This document shows, one piece after another, positions 48,612 through 61,000 of a DNA stretch of 64,000 nt. The DNA is from Panonychus citri (lineage: Eukaryota > Arthropoda > Arachnida > Trombidiformes > Tetranychidae). Each line of letters begins with the position of its first letter. The first letter of the stretch is position 1. The notes under the pieces are model-generated. The model had not been told where the DNA came from, did no database searches, and saw nothing but the letters and a program-made list of their open reading frames with translations. The DNA lies in NCBI RefSeq assembly GCF_014898815.1, contig NW_026515539.1:1054001-1118000 (forward strand), written 5' to 3'. The position numbers were made by a program, and so were the translations under genes.

Positions 48612-49718
48612 TTATATTCGACCTGTGAGAGGATTCAAACGTCCATTAACTCGTACTTGGTACATTAGATAATAATAGAATCTTATTTGTCTCATACTCG
48701 AATCAGGGATGGATATTAAATGATCGCTACAACAATTAGGTCCATTTGGAAAATGATAAACATTATGCTGCCAAAAGGGATGGTCAAAGTCGAGATCATC
48801 GGCGAAAATGTGCCGATCCAATGAAAGTCCTAAAAATCGAGCGCGTCCAAGCTTATCACGAGTGTCCAGTGGCTCGACTCCATGGGTATTGAGAATCTGA
48901 CCAATGGCTACATCCATACGGCGATCGAGTGATAGTCTTTTACTGGAGAGATAATTACTATTACAATTGTTCGTTAATTTGATTACTTCCATCAAAGAGT
49001 TAAAAGCAGCTCTACTCAGGACAATTCCAGAATCAAAGGAATTGTAATTAATTGGAGCATGATTGTTATATGGAAGACCAAGATAGAATTGATTAGATGA
49101 ATTGAATGAGATCAAATAGCGACGGAGATTTTCAATGATAAATAAAACGTTACTTGGAGCAATTAAAAACCAATCAGCTGATGAATATTGTGATTTGATG
49201 AAATTAGTTTTCAACAAAACGGAGCAAAATAATTTCCATGATGAGAGTTTTGATTTGAAAAATAATCTACTTGATGAGCCTGAAATTAAGGCGATATTAT
49301 CAACATTGGGTAGAGTTGAATTGTCAGGTAAATCAGATGATGAAAAGTAAAAAAATGATTGATTACATCGAGAAGCCCAAGTTTGATTAAGAGTTGACAG
49401 GATGTTGGATTTTTTCACTTGAATTAAACATGTTAATTTAATTGAATTCATTTGGGTTTTCATGTTTTCATCAGGAATCATCATCATCTCATCATCACTG
49501 GCAAAGTAACTTTCAAGTGAATCCATGTTGACATAATTTAAATGATCGCCGTTGATTTTAGCATCGTTAGCTGACCAAACATTATAAGATCGGTGGTAAT
49601 CATCACCAACATTTAATAATAGATTGTAAATCTCCCAGGAAACAGCAAATAGCACACCAACAATTAAGCCAGTAATCAAGGTTAACCAGTGTAACCAGTA
49701 TAACCAGCGACTCTGCAT
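48612..49718 (-). CDS. C1GALT1C1: C1GALT1-specific chaperone 1 (Cosmc)
   Basis: Single coding exon, 368 residues. A type II membrane anchor lies at about residues 6-31 after a short N-terminus, followed by a lumenal domain. The pattern follows Cosmc and not the active core 1 galactosyltransferase. Where C1GALT1 has the metal-binding DDD motif, this protein reads ADWFLIAPSNVLFIIENLRR (residues 181-200), matching the DxD-less site of Cosmc. FYLGL, SGIVLS (230-235), LDRRMDVAIGQIL and NCCSDHLISI (328-337) are shared family landmarks. Cosmc is an ER chaperone that folds C1GALT1, the enzyme adding galactose to O-linked GalNAc (core 1 / T antigen). The protein is about 50 residues longer than human Cosmc, mainly in the stem after the anchor. 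An AG acceptor lies 25 bases upstream of the ATG, so a 5' UTR intron is likely. A divergent inactive C1GALT1 paralogue is the main alternative. Confidence 0.85.
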   Translation of the reverse strand: MQSRWLYWLHWLTLITGLIVGVLFAVSWEIYNLLLNVGDDYHRSYNVWSANDAKINGDHLNYVNMDSLESYFASDDEMMMIPDENMKTQMNSIKLTCLIQVKKSNILSTLNQTWASRCNQSFFYFSSSDLPDNSTLPNVDNIALISGSSSRLFFKSKLSSWKLFCSVLLKTNFIKSQYSSADWFLIAPSNVLFIIENLRRYLISFNSSNQFYLGLPYNNHAPINYNSFDSGIVLSRAAFNSLMEVIKLTNNCNSNYLSSKRLSLDRRMDVAIGQILNTHGVEPLDTRDKLGRARFLGLSLDRHIFADDLDFDHPFWQHNVYHFPNGPNCCSDHLISIPDSSMRQIRFYYYLMYQVRVNGRLNPLTGRI

Positions 49719-51702
49719 ATTAGTGTGAGCCCAAAGTGTTGCTACAAAAAATTAAATGAAAAGAAAAACAATCAACAAGTTAACCTTGTAATTTTTATAT
49801 TCGTTTTCAGATTCTCATTTAAATTATCTACAATTATCAATTAGTTGGTATCTGATGAAATGGTAACAATTAAGCCACCAAACAGATGACCAATCAAAAG
49901 TAAATATATTCAAATAATCAGGTGAATTTACTTACCTTTCAGTTACGTAGGTTAAAATTTGCAATCGGAGTAAATAACTAACCCGATTTCTTTTAGATTT
50001 CTGAAAACTCACACAATCAATTAAGATTTAAAGTTGATAAAATGAAGAACAATCAAATCAAGATTAGAAAACATATTTAACAACAATTTAAATATAATAA
50101 ATGAAAGAAATAACCATCAACAGAATTGTTAACAAAAAGCTTCTTGAATGAAGAGTTTGGGTAACATGATACAAATTGGAATTGATTATATTACAATTAG
50201 AATCACTTTTAGATGATAGTTCACCAACAGCCGGGTGCTCGTTAGGTAAATAAGATGTTAATCAACAGAGAATTTAAATTGTTTGGAACAATTAAACAAA
50301 AGTAAATAGAAAAAAAACAAGAGAATAGAAAAACAAAACAAACCGAATAATCAAAACAAAGTTTACCTGATGTAAGAAAACAACCGGTCCGGTTAAGTTA
50401 ATTTTCCGCTTCTCTTTTAGTCTCTTTCTTTTTTTGTCTTTATTTTCGTTGTTAAAGTTCATTAAGCTAATTAATCTCTTCATTCAATCATCGATCTTGT
50501 GAATATTTAATACAAGTAATTCTTTTTAATGTCAACATTTAGATGTTCAAATTTGCAGCGAAAAAGTGTCAATCTCTTGTCTTATTTTCTGGTCAATTGT
50601 TTGATCTTTTAATCTTTAAAAATGATTATCTTTATTGAGAGTTGGTGATTGTTTACTTTTCTCGTTGTGTTAATTGTTGACAATCAAAAGGATTTACACC
50701 AATGAAGTAATGATTGTAAGAGAGATAAAGTTCTTAACATGAGGTAAGAATTGAAGATTTTCTTGTAATCATTTGAAAAGTATTGACGGGATCATTTATG
50801 GACCTTCAATCTCTTCCCAATGGTCACAGTTTTCGGTTTATCTTGATTCTTTTTCCTCAATCAGAGTTATATATTTATGTTTTACTCTTTTTTTCATTCT
50901 AATTCAAGGTCCACCATGTTTGTAATTGCAATTGATTCTGTTATTGGAAAAGATTGATGAGAGTTCTACTCTCTAATCCAAGGTTTCCATTGAGAGATAT
51001 TGAATCTCTAAGCGGATAATGTGTCTTTTTGCCTCACATATGATTTGATGTAATGAAGGAGTAAACAGATAGACAGAATTGGGAAAAAATTGCCAAGATA
51101 AACAACTATTGTGATTATAACATATTTTGATTGTAGTGATTATGTCAACATGGTAAACATCAATTCTGTCACATTATAAGGATAAAATGAACTGAGAGAG
51201 AAAGACTAACATTAGGATGTCAATTGCAAAAAAGAGACGTCAGCTTATTGAGACGAAGATTGAATAGAAAATAAATTGTTAATTCATCAAACTGAATTAG
51301 AATCAATTGTGGTGAATAGACTATTTCAATTACTATTGATTAATGAGGAAGATAAGTGACTTTTTGTTTACTCCATGGATTCGAACCGAAAGATATTCAA
51401 CGACCAAAGGCCTAAGGAAATTGAAAGGTTAATTTGTTTTCGTTTGGATGTTATCATGTCCAGAATCTGAGGATTAAAACAAGAAACGGAAATTAGTTTA
51501 ATCATTTCTGTGATAATCTCAAGGTAATTACCCATGTAACGTTGATTCTTTGTATCTCATTGCCATAGTTAATCGCACTCTTTTCCCTCTTCCTTCAGAT
51601 TCTAATTATCATCAACAATCAACAAGATTTTAATCATTGTGTATAAAAGAAAGAGAGACTTCAAGTGGATGTAAATTGCTAATTGTTGTGAATAGTAATT
51701 AA

Positions 51703-51705
<3 letters not shown>

Positions 51706-51757
<52 letters not shown>
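51706..51757. repeat. (GA)n microsatellite
   Basis: About 26 uninterrupted GA units, the longest perfect dinucleotide array in the window. Confidence 0.95.
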
Positions 51758-51760
<3 letters not shown>

Positions 51761-52042
51761 GAATCGAGATGTTTGAAGAAAAGAAGGAGAGAAACAGTCA
51801 CAATATATAACACGACGAATTAAATTGTTCGCTGCAGAAATTAATCATCGCCTTCATCTTTAGCTGTTTTACATGATTAGCGTTGGAAAAACAATTAACT
51901 TTGAATTCGCCATTAAAGTTGGTCGACCTGAAAAAGTAGTTGGACAAGTGAAGAGGGAAAAAAGATGAAAACAAAAAGGTAAACATGAGATGAGGTCAAT
52001 CCAACTTATCATTTACGTTTGGAAGACGGACCAGAATTTTCT

Positions 52043-52044
<2 letters not shown>

Positions 52045-52074
<30 letters not shown>
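52045..52074. repeat. (GA)n microsatellite
   Basis: About 15 GA units, in the leader region of the 52804 gene. Confidence 0.9.
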
Positions 52075-52078
<4 letters not shown>

Positions 52079-52803
52079 AAATGAGATGATGATGATTACG
52101 ATGAAAATTTCGGTTTCAATCTGGTAAATCAATTGTGGGGAAAATTCCCCAACAATGAGCATCAATGAGAAATTCACAAAACTAGTTTCCCTTGGATGGT
52201 GATGGAGATGAAGACAGATGTGGAAAAGAGAGAGAAGAGAAAAGAGGAGGTGAAAAGAGAGAGAGAAGGAAAGAGAAGAAAGAAAAAAGGTAAAATTTAA
52301 AGAGAAAGTAAAAGTAAAAGTGATTTAGAATAGAAAAAAATTCAAGTTCTCTTCTGCTCTTACCAGAAGAGCGCTAATAGTCAATGTGACTTTTAGTTTA
52401 TTTTTTGTTCCACAAGCAACAAGACTCAATTGTAATCGTTTCTTTCTGATTTTGTTCTCTCTTCTCTTCTATTGATACAATTAATTAATTCCATTTTTTT
52501 GTTTTTATTTTCTATTCTTTTTCCTCTAACCTGCATCAAGGATCAATTTCATCTTTTAAAACGAAACGTGTTTATTGTGTCCGAATTGATTTGTTTGTTC
52601 TCAACAATTTTCTCTGGTCAATGTTTTCACTTGTTCTCTTTGTTGTTACTCCATAGGAATTGATTGGTCAACGGATTTTCATTGTTACTCTTTCATCGTT
52701 TTTAACTGTTTCTTTCTGTGTGACCATTGTGAATTTAAGTATTTTCAAATTACGATAATCAACCTGATTCCTTGATTGAAATCAATTGTTCCATAATCTG
52801 ACA

Positions 52804-53271
52804 ATGGGCTCGATTTATGATAAGATAAAGTCACCGAATGTTAGTAAACGCCGATTGAAGCAACTTCGGTACCTTTTGATGCTCCATTTTGTTATTACTC
52901 TGGTTTACGAAGTGGTTTGGACCTATTTTAGTACCATCGCTTATCAGGCCGATATACGAAACTATGATACTGATGAGATTTACAAGAGAGAATTTTTCAA
53001 AGCGACAAGAAATTTCTTCATCTTCACTGAGATTCTCAATTTTCTGGTTCTTTGTGTCGGTGGGGTGGCCATTTATAAGAATCATCGTCTCCTGTTGATA
53101 GTGTTTATTGTTATGTTCCTGATGGAATGGGGATTTGAATTGATTGGTATTTATGCCTCCATGGATTTTAACATCTTCGTCTACAAGGTGATCTGTCAAA
53201 TAACCAAACCTGGTCTTTTACTTTTCTCTTTCATTTATTGTTGGATTATGGAGGAATCGTCATCCCTTTAA
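52804..53271 (+). CDS. Unrecognised four-pass membrane protein, 155 residues
   Basis: Single exon starting at the ATG of MGSIYDKIKSPNVSKRRLKQ. Four hydrophobic segments lie at about 22-44, 70-91, 95-119 and 124-148. Between the first two is a polar loop with DIRNYDTDEIYKRE, and the C-terminus is short and acidic (MEESSSL). The N-terminus is basic (SKRRLKQ), suggesting that both ends are cytosolic. The third segment contains acidic residues (MEWGFELIG). The regular codon use and the absence of low-complexity sequence make a real gene likely. I do not recognise the family. Small four-pass arthropod proteins of this size include several lineage-specific groups. Confidence 0.7.
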   Translation: MGSIYDKIKSPNVSKRRLKQLRYLLMLHFVITLVYEVVWTYFSTIAYQADIRNYDTDEIYKREFFKATRNFFIFTEILNFLVLCVGGVAIYKNHRLLLIVFIVMFLMEWGFELIGIYASMDFNIFVYKVICQITKPGLLLFSFIYCWIMEESSSL

Positions 53272-55005
53272 CCCCATTGAAAATAATCAAAGGCAATTAG
53301 ATGAAAGTAAATCCCTTGGATTCAAAGGATTACCCTGACAGAGATCATCCATTGGTATTACAATTTGATACCAAGACAATTCTAATCTCAATCATGTTCA
53401 TTTGTAATAATTATGATCATTTATCCCTCATGAACTTTACCCTCACCACCGTGATCATTATAATCCACAACATATACAAAGCTAATCAACTCTATCATCA
53501 ACTCTACTTTTTCATTCAAACGCTAATTGTAATTTAAAAGTGTCCTTTTCATCAAACAATTAACTCACAAGTCACTTTGTCCATTTTGATTTTGGTCAAG
53601 TTACACATTGGAAAAGATTTTGATTGACCATTGGATGATTTCTCATTCGATTTGTTATTTAATTTAATCAACTATTGTATCATCTATATTTAGATAATTG
53701 CTGATGCAATATAACATGTCAATAATTGAGAATCTTCAATGATTAATTGTTAATCATTTCTCTTACACAATCAACTTTACTCACATCTCTTTTTTGTTTC
53801 TCTGATTGTAAATTAAAAATCAACTCGATAAGAAACAACATCGATGATTATTTTACAACAATTAGACGTGAATTTAATTACCCAGTAATTACGCACAACA
53901 TCAAATCAACAGATGATTAAATAATCAACAATTTATAAAAGGAATAGAATCAATTTTGGATGATTAATTAATGGAAATTAAATTGATTAAGAAAACAATA
54001 TTCGTCGAAAATTAATTCAACAACAAATCAACATAATCCATGAGTTAATTGTGATGTTCATTGTGTAACAATTAAAATTTAATTGTGATAATTTACTCGA
54101 TGATTGTTAATCGTGATCATTTCTTAATTCCTGGTGAAGGTTAATCATTGAATTAAGTACAAAGGTATTATAACCTTGCAGAAACAATCGTAACAATTTA
54201 ATTGCTAGAAATGAGTTGAAAAGAAATTATTTTATATGATTAAGTTAATTGCAATTTAAATTTTCCTTTTATTCGTAAAGTTTTAATTCGTTGGTACAAT
54301 TAAATCATTTGATGAAATTTTAATTAACAATAATTGAGATGAAAAAAAAAGATAGATTTTAAATCAATTAAATGTAAATTTAGAGAATTGATGAGATTGA
54401 TTGTTTGAAGAAGAAGAAACAATTAACTGATTGTTAAAGTTGAATATTAATTAATAATCTAGACTTTGCACTTTCGTTTACGAAATCATGATTAAGAAGA
54501 AGATGAAGAAAAGGAATGAGGCGAATCAAGAAAATTAAAGGTCAACAATTAAGAAGCGTAGTTAGAATTAGATTATAACAATTGGGTTAAATTTGATTGC
54601 TGAGAGTTTATCGAATGGTAAATTTAGCTAAATAACAAATTCAGATCGTATCAGGAATCTAGGTGACTAGTTAATTGTTGTGATGAAATGATGAGGGTTT
54701 TACAATTTACTTAATTAGAGCTCAATAGGTGAGGGAACAATTAAAACTAAAGATTGTAAAAGATAATAATTTAAGGATTTGTTGATTATTCAACATACAA
54801 TATAATTAATCTTATGATTATAAATTAGTAAATTGCGACATCGGTGAATGTAATCCTGTCGTAATTAGTAATTGATTGACAACAATTTAACCATCAGGCC
54901 AAAATTTTGGTAAAGTTATCGTGTTTCCTTTAGCTTTTTGGACTGTATTTTGTTGAATCGAAACAATTAGAAAAGTTAATTGTAGTTGATTGAGCCAAAT
55001 TTAGA
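53272..55005. other. Intergenic region between convergent genes
   Basis: AT-rich 3' flanks of the 52804 gene and of thin. The short plus-strand frame at 53301-53537 follows closely but has no recognisable features. Nothing else is supportable. Confidence 0.6.
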
Positions 55006-58000
55006 TTAAAAAACTTGAATTCGATGATTTTCCCGATCACAAACCAAAATGTTTCCAGTAGTCGAAACTGCGACACCTTCGAGTCCCTTGAATTCACCTT
55101 CGCTTGAGCCCCAACTACCGAAAGCCTGAAACAATTAGTGAAACAATTAGTTAGAAATTTTAACAATCAAAGATTAAGACACGTTTACCTTTAAGAAAGT
55201 ACCATCAGGATTGAATATTTGAATTCTATTATTGCCAGAATCACCGACGATAATATAACCCTGATCATCAACGGCGATACCTCGTGGAAACTTAAATTGA
55301 CCTTCTTCGGTACCTTCGCATCCGAAGGTTGACAAAGAGCGACCATTGACATCGAATATTTGAATTCGATGATTATTTGAATCACTGACAATCACACGAT
55401 TGGTGTTGGACACTGCGATGTAGTGGGGATGTTCAAGGAGACCTGGTCGATTGCCTATCGCTCCAAATTTACCGACGAAGGTTCCGTCGGACTGGAAGAC
55501 TTGGACTCGATGATTTTCCTTGTCACAAACGTAAATGAATCCAAGTGAATCCGTGGTGATGCCCCACGGGTAACTGAATCGACCATCGACTCGACCTTCA
55601 CAACCAAAAGATCGTAAAAATCTACCCGATGGATCGAATATTTGAACTCGATGATTGTACCTGTCGGAAACGATATACTGTCCAATTCGGTTGACGGCAA
55701 CTCCAGCAAGACAATCAAATTCCCCTTCGCCTGATCCGTAAGAACCAAATTCATGGAGAAAACGACCAGTTGAATCAAACACTTGAACCCGATGGTTGGA
55801 CGAATCAGCGATTACAATACTATTATCAGGACCACAAGCGATACCTCGAGGCCAAGTGAAACATCCCGGTTCCGTTCCTCGAGTACCAATTTTGAACATC
55901 ATCTTACGCTTTTGAAGGTAAGTTGATCGGGGAAGATTATAACCATAAGATGGCCGACGACCACCTTCACCTCCACCGCTGGTCCCGCTCGCACCAACAC
56001 TCCCAGGGATAGAATCGCTTGCATCTAGACTTCCCTTTCTCGACATAACTTTCGGTCCACCCAAAGTAGTTGTTGGACCTCCGTCGTCATCTGAACTGTC
56101 CGATATGTTTCGTGAATAAACAGCATGGGAACTTTTACTTTTACTCAAGCCCGCTTTTCCACCAGCGGTACCACGCGAGGCGGAACCAGTTGAACTTGCA
56201 GATGAATTACGACTTGAACCATATTTGTTTCGCAAATATTGTGACCAAGCATTTGCTCCAGTACTATTGTCTCTTGGACCTAACAAACGAGCAGAAACAA
56301 TTTAGTTAATTGTTACAATAGAAATGAAGAGAAAAATTTCCTCACCAGAATTATCTTCCAGAGTTGGACTTCTCTCTCTGTCTTTAGGTTGAGCTCGAGT
56401 TCGATACTGATAACGACCTTCTTTACCATAATTTGCTTCGGCATAACGACTTCGATAGGTGGGCACTGATGGGGTCGAAGTATCATCATCATCATCACTT
56501 CCGTCATGACCTGAAGAATACACTATTTAAGGTCAACATATAATGAGAGAGAAAGAGAGAAAGAGAGAGAAGATAATAGACAAATAAGGTTTAAAGGGAA
56601 ACGGAAACAAAAGGAAACAAAGATTAAGATGAAATTTACAGAAATGAAAAAGCCAAAACAATTAAAAGGTGTTAATTATTTAGATAGATGATTAATGGGC
56701 TCGATTGGAGAAATGATTGAGAATCAGATTATTGATTCTTGGGGATTTTATTGTATCTCAATTCCTAAAATAAATAATCAACATCGTCTTTTGGTGTTTG
56801 GCTTAAATGTTTATTTCTTGTTGATTTGTTTGCGTTGATTGTGTTAAAAAGGTACAGCAATTTGAATTGAAACAATTAAGCGCAATTAAAAAGCTTCAAT
56901 GTAATTGTAACAGGAAATTAGTAATACAACAATCATAAACTCTAGGATAATATTATTAGAATTGCTTTTCTTTCAATTGTACTAAGTACTTGAAGTCGAT
57001 TCTTGATTGAGGATTTAATTGATTGTGATTTTGGTGGAAATGAGGAACAGGAAATGGATGAGACAGAGAACAAAGAAAGAGAGAGAGAAAGAAAGAGAAA
57101 TAAAGAAAGAGAAAGTTGTATTAATCGTGATTTAAGGTAACTGGATTAGTTAATTTCTTTCATGTTTGCGATAAATTCAAAAGTCAGGATTAGTTTCATG
57201 GTCTTTTCTTTATAAGTGATTATCTTCACCTCTAATTATTGGTTACTTAATATTAACTAATAGAAGACAATTAAGAGTTTGATCAACATTTGGAATTGAA
57301 ATGTTACAGATTTTGAGTTAATTTGGGAAACAATTTAAAGTGTATTTAAGAATCGCCTTTTAATTGTGAAACAAGACGAAATACTGTTCTTGGTTTTGAT
57401 TGTTTTAATACAAATTGTTGTTTATCAAATTACTTTTCTCATTCAAATCAAGATTGGATTTCAATGGTTACGATTTGTGGATTTTGAATGTTAAATTGCT
57501 TTGGTAATTGTGGTTGGTGATTCTTTTTTTTAGTATCATTTTTGATTATGATTAATCGAGGAGGAAGTTGTTAGGTAATTAGATTCGATTAGAAAGCAAA
57601 GCATAATCACCAACCTCCAAGTAAATGGGAACTTTTACTTCGACTTAGCCTGGAATTAGATAAATCATGATAATTTAAGCCTGATGATAAAGCATTTGAA
57701 GCAACAGCGGCGGAGGTTGAAGCATAAACAGCTGATGGATTGCTGGTTAGCGCTGATGAGATGTGCCGATCGGAGGCTGGATTAGACTGATAAGCAGTTG
57801 AATGATAATTTGATCGATCTAAATTAAGCAAGGATGGATTAGATTTTTTCGATTTCGATGTTGTTGTTGTCGTACGATTGTCAAAGCCACTTGCAGATTC
57901 ATTTGACTTTGGACGTGCACTCGCATAAACTGACCTTTTTTCTTGATTAGTATTATGGAACCTGAATGATTCATGCTGATCGTTTGATGAAGAGGGAAGG

Positions 58001-61000
58001 GCATAGGAAGGAGAGGAAGATGAGGAAGGATTTTGTCGTGATCGAGAGTGATCACTATGTTTATCATGGCGTTTGAGGTTTCGCGGTGAAACTGTGCGAT
58101 CAAGTCTGTCTTTTGGTAATGAACGAGCATGAAAACTGGTCTTAGATGGACGATTTGATGATGGTGATGACGATGATGCTGACGATTTTGTTGAATCAAG
58201 TGAACTACTACCTAACCTTTTAGTCAAAGGTAAGTTTCTTAAAGTTGAACTAGACTTTTCTGTACTTGACCCTTGAGGCCATCTAGGTGAACCACGATGA
58301 GTGGGGCTCGAACAAGCTAAGCTACTCTTACGAGAGTCACTTGAAACCTGAGAAGGTAAATTATTGGGTTTATCTAATTCAAAAAATCGATGCCTCAGTT
58401 CAGTACTGTCTCGACGGACTTGAGCGCTACGGTTAAGCAGGTCAGAAACCGAACAAGGTATCCCATTTTCTCGACCTTTGTCAGTTTGGTCAGAAGTTGA
58501 ATGAGAAGTAGGATGTTTTTGATGATTCGTATGGAGAGAGCCTGGTAATGTGGATGATGGAGAGAAAGAGGAGTTTGGAGCTGTCGATGATTGATAGGCA
58601 GTGGTCGTGTTTTTATTCTGATATACTGACGGTGTTGCTGATAAAGGTGATGATGGGGTTGTCATTGCGCTTGAATATCGATGACGAGGAGTCTCAGGAG
58701 TGTAAGAAGCCGTAGGGCGACCCATTCTTTGAGAATAAGTTTGATAATTTGTTCGAGATGATTCAGCATCACAAGCTCCTGAATCAGCATCATTATCTTC
58801 TTCTTCCTCTTCCTCTTCCTCTTCGTCATCATCTTCATCTTCTCCATCTTCTTCTTCTTCTTCTTCTTCTTCTTCCTCGACAGCTTCTTCCTCCTCTGGT
58901 TCCTCATTGTCTCCATCTTCTTCCTCTTCCTCCTCCTCCTCATCTTCCTCCTCTTCTTCAATCTCTTCTTCTTCTCCTTCTACGTCGTCTTCCTCTTCAT
59001 CCTCATCTTCGTCTTGATCATCTACATCATCTTTTCGTCCAACGCTGGTCGATGCTCCTCTCGAGTTATATTCATTGTCGTCGTTTCGATTCTCACTTCT
59101 GTTGCGATTGAATGTCCCGAAAGTCGATGAGCCTGTTAGTAAAAGGGTTAGCTTTGGTTAGCTAAACTTCACAATCAACTCAAACAAAACAATTAATGGT
59201 AATATCAACATAACGAAGGAGGAGAAAGTAGCTAGTGATGCGAAAATTACAATTACGACAATAATACGAAACAAAAGCAACAATTAGAAGACAATCAACA
59301 TGAGCAAGCAAAATTCATCAATCAAACGTTTAAAAAAAAGCATCAATAATTTTAGTTTAATTATTTTTCTGTCCAATTTACGAGAAAAAAAATTTGCAAG
59401 CAACAAAATTGATTGTAATTAAGTGAAACTGAACTGATTAACTTTGTCAATTTCATGAAAACATGGTAACATCATCACAAGACATTTTGATGAGCCTTCA
59501 ATACGGATCACTTAATTTCTTTGGCCTAATTTTGATGAGACTATTTGGCAATTAAAAATTGGCGACCATTTTCAATTAACTTAACTACCCGTGTAAATTT
59601 AGGGTGAACATTCATTTGGATTAACAACACGGAAGTGACTTGGAGTCTTTTCATCAACAGAGATCACACAATTACTATTAATACATTGATATTATTAATT
59701 GTACATTCTCATGATTTAACAGCCATTTGTTACATTAATAATTCATATCAAAAGCTTGTGAATGAAGAGCTAAATTAAATCAACTAATGTCAATTGGATT
59801 GTTAATCATGTCAGGGAGAAGTAAAATTTAATTAGAATTCGAATTAGTTAAATGATCATGAACTGGAATATAAATATGATCAATATGAAGATTATCGGCT
59901 CATCGTTACCCAGAATCATCATCATGAATGTAAAGAGAATTTTTTTATTTACAATCTCCAGAATTTATTTGGTTCCTTAATTGTGTTTCTTTGGGGTGGA
60001 AAATTGTTTGAATTCAGGACTAGATTAAAAGGATAATCAGTTAATCTACTTGCAGGATTAAAGGGAAAGGCTTTTCCTTTTGATTGATTATCATTGATAA
60101 TCAAGTGGCAATGACAAAAGACGACAACATTTAATTATGTATACAAATTGTAAAGTTTATATTATTAATTATCAATACAATTACCATGCAGAAAAACATA
60201 TAATATAAAATTGTAGTATTTAATTTCTTGACAATTAAAATATCTTTAATTGTAAGCGTGTTGATTTTTCATGAAAACTTTTCATTTAGAGGAAAATGTT
60301 TAATTTACTTCTCAATGGTTTATGATTGTATTGATGTTTTTTTGTTCATTGATTGGGAGAGAGAAAGAGGCAAATTAATTTTAATCATACCTAATGATGA
60401 GGCTGGATTATTGGTAACTAATGATGATGATTTTGGTCCTCGTCTTCTTGTTAAGTCACGATCTCTATCTTCTTCTTCTTCGGCTATCGGTAGGTTCTTT
60501 GCCAACGGCGCCCGTACTGACCTAAAGTTAATCAAAGAGAAAGAGTAATTTGTTGATTAATTGAATTTCTCAAATTCTCAAGGAGTTTTATTATAACGGT
60601 GATGAAGATATTATGTTATTTGTGTGCGTGTGTGTTTATGTTTTGGGATGATGAATGTCACTGTCAAAGAGGAATTGGATTTGTTGATGGTGATGGTGAT
60701 CAAGAAGAATCTTGTTTACTTGTGGTATCTCCTCCGATTGAAGAGTAAGGTCGCCGTGCGGATGTTGACGATGTTAGGGATGAAAGTGATGAAGATGATG
60801 AATTGTACCGAATTGGTGATGAGGGTCGACTTCGATAGGAACGATAGGTATCATCTGAATACCTGGGAGTTGTTGAAGTCGAAGAGGATGTTGAGGTTGC
60901 TGAGGCGAGTGAGCTTACGGTTGAACTGCGAGCGAGGCGAAGAGGCATTCGAGAGGTGAAACGAGTTGAAGAAGGAGATGATGAGGTATAAGAAGATAAA

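Larger units (their letters stand above)
49719..52803. other. Divergent intergenic region rich in GA repeats
   Basis: Upstream region of Cosmc (minus) and of the 52804 gene (plus). It contains two GA microsatellites, listed separately, and a small palindrome AACCGGTCCGGTT near 50382-50394. A GGATTCGAACC at 51375-51385 resembles a tRNA T-loop on the minus strand but has no matching acceptor stem. I see no gene. Confidence 0.6.

Noticed and set aside
51361..51440. Possible tRNA on the minus strand (GGTTCGAATCC-like T-loop)
   Set aside because: No partner for the acceptor stem and no D-arm at the expected distance.
52348..52376. Stem-loop CTCTTCTG..CAGAAGAG
   Set aside because: An 8-bp stem in a purine/pyrimidine-biased region is expected by chance; no further context.
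58662..59111. Lys/Arg-rich minus frame and Leu/Pro-rich plus frame
   Set aside because: Alternative-register readings of the Glu/Asp repeat tract in thin exon 3.
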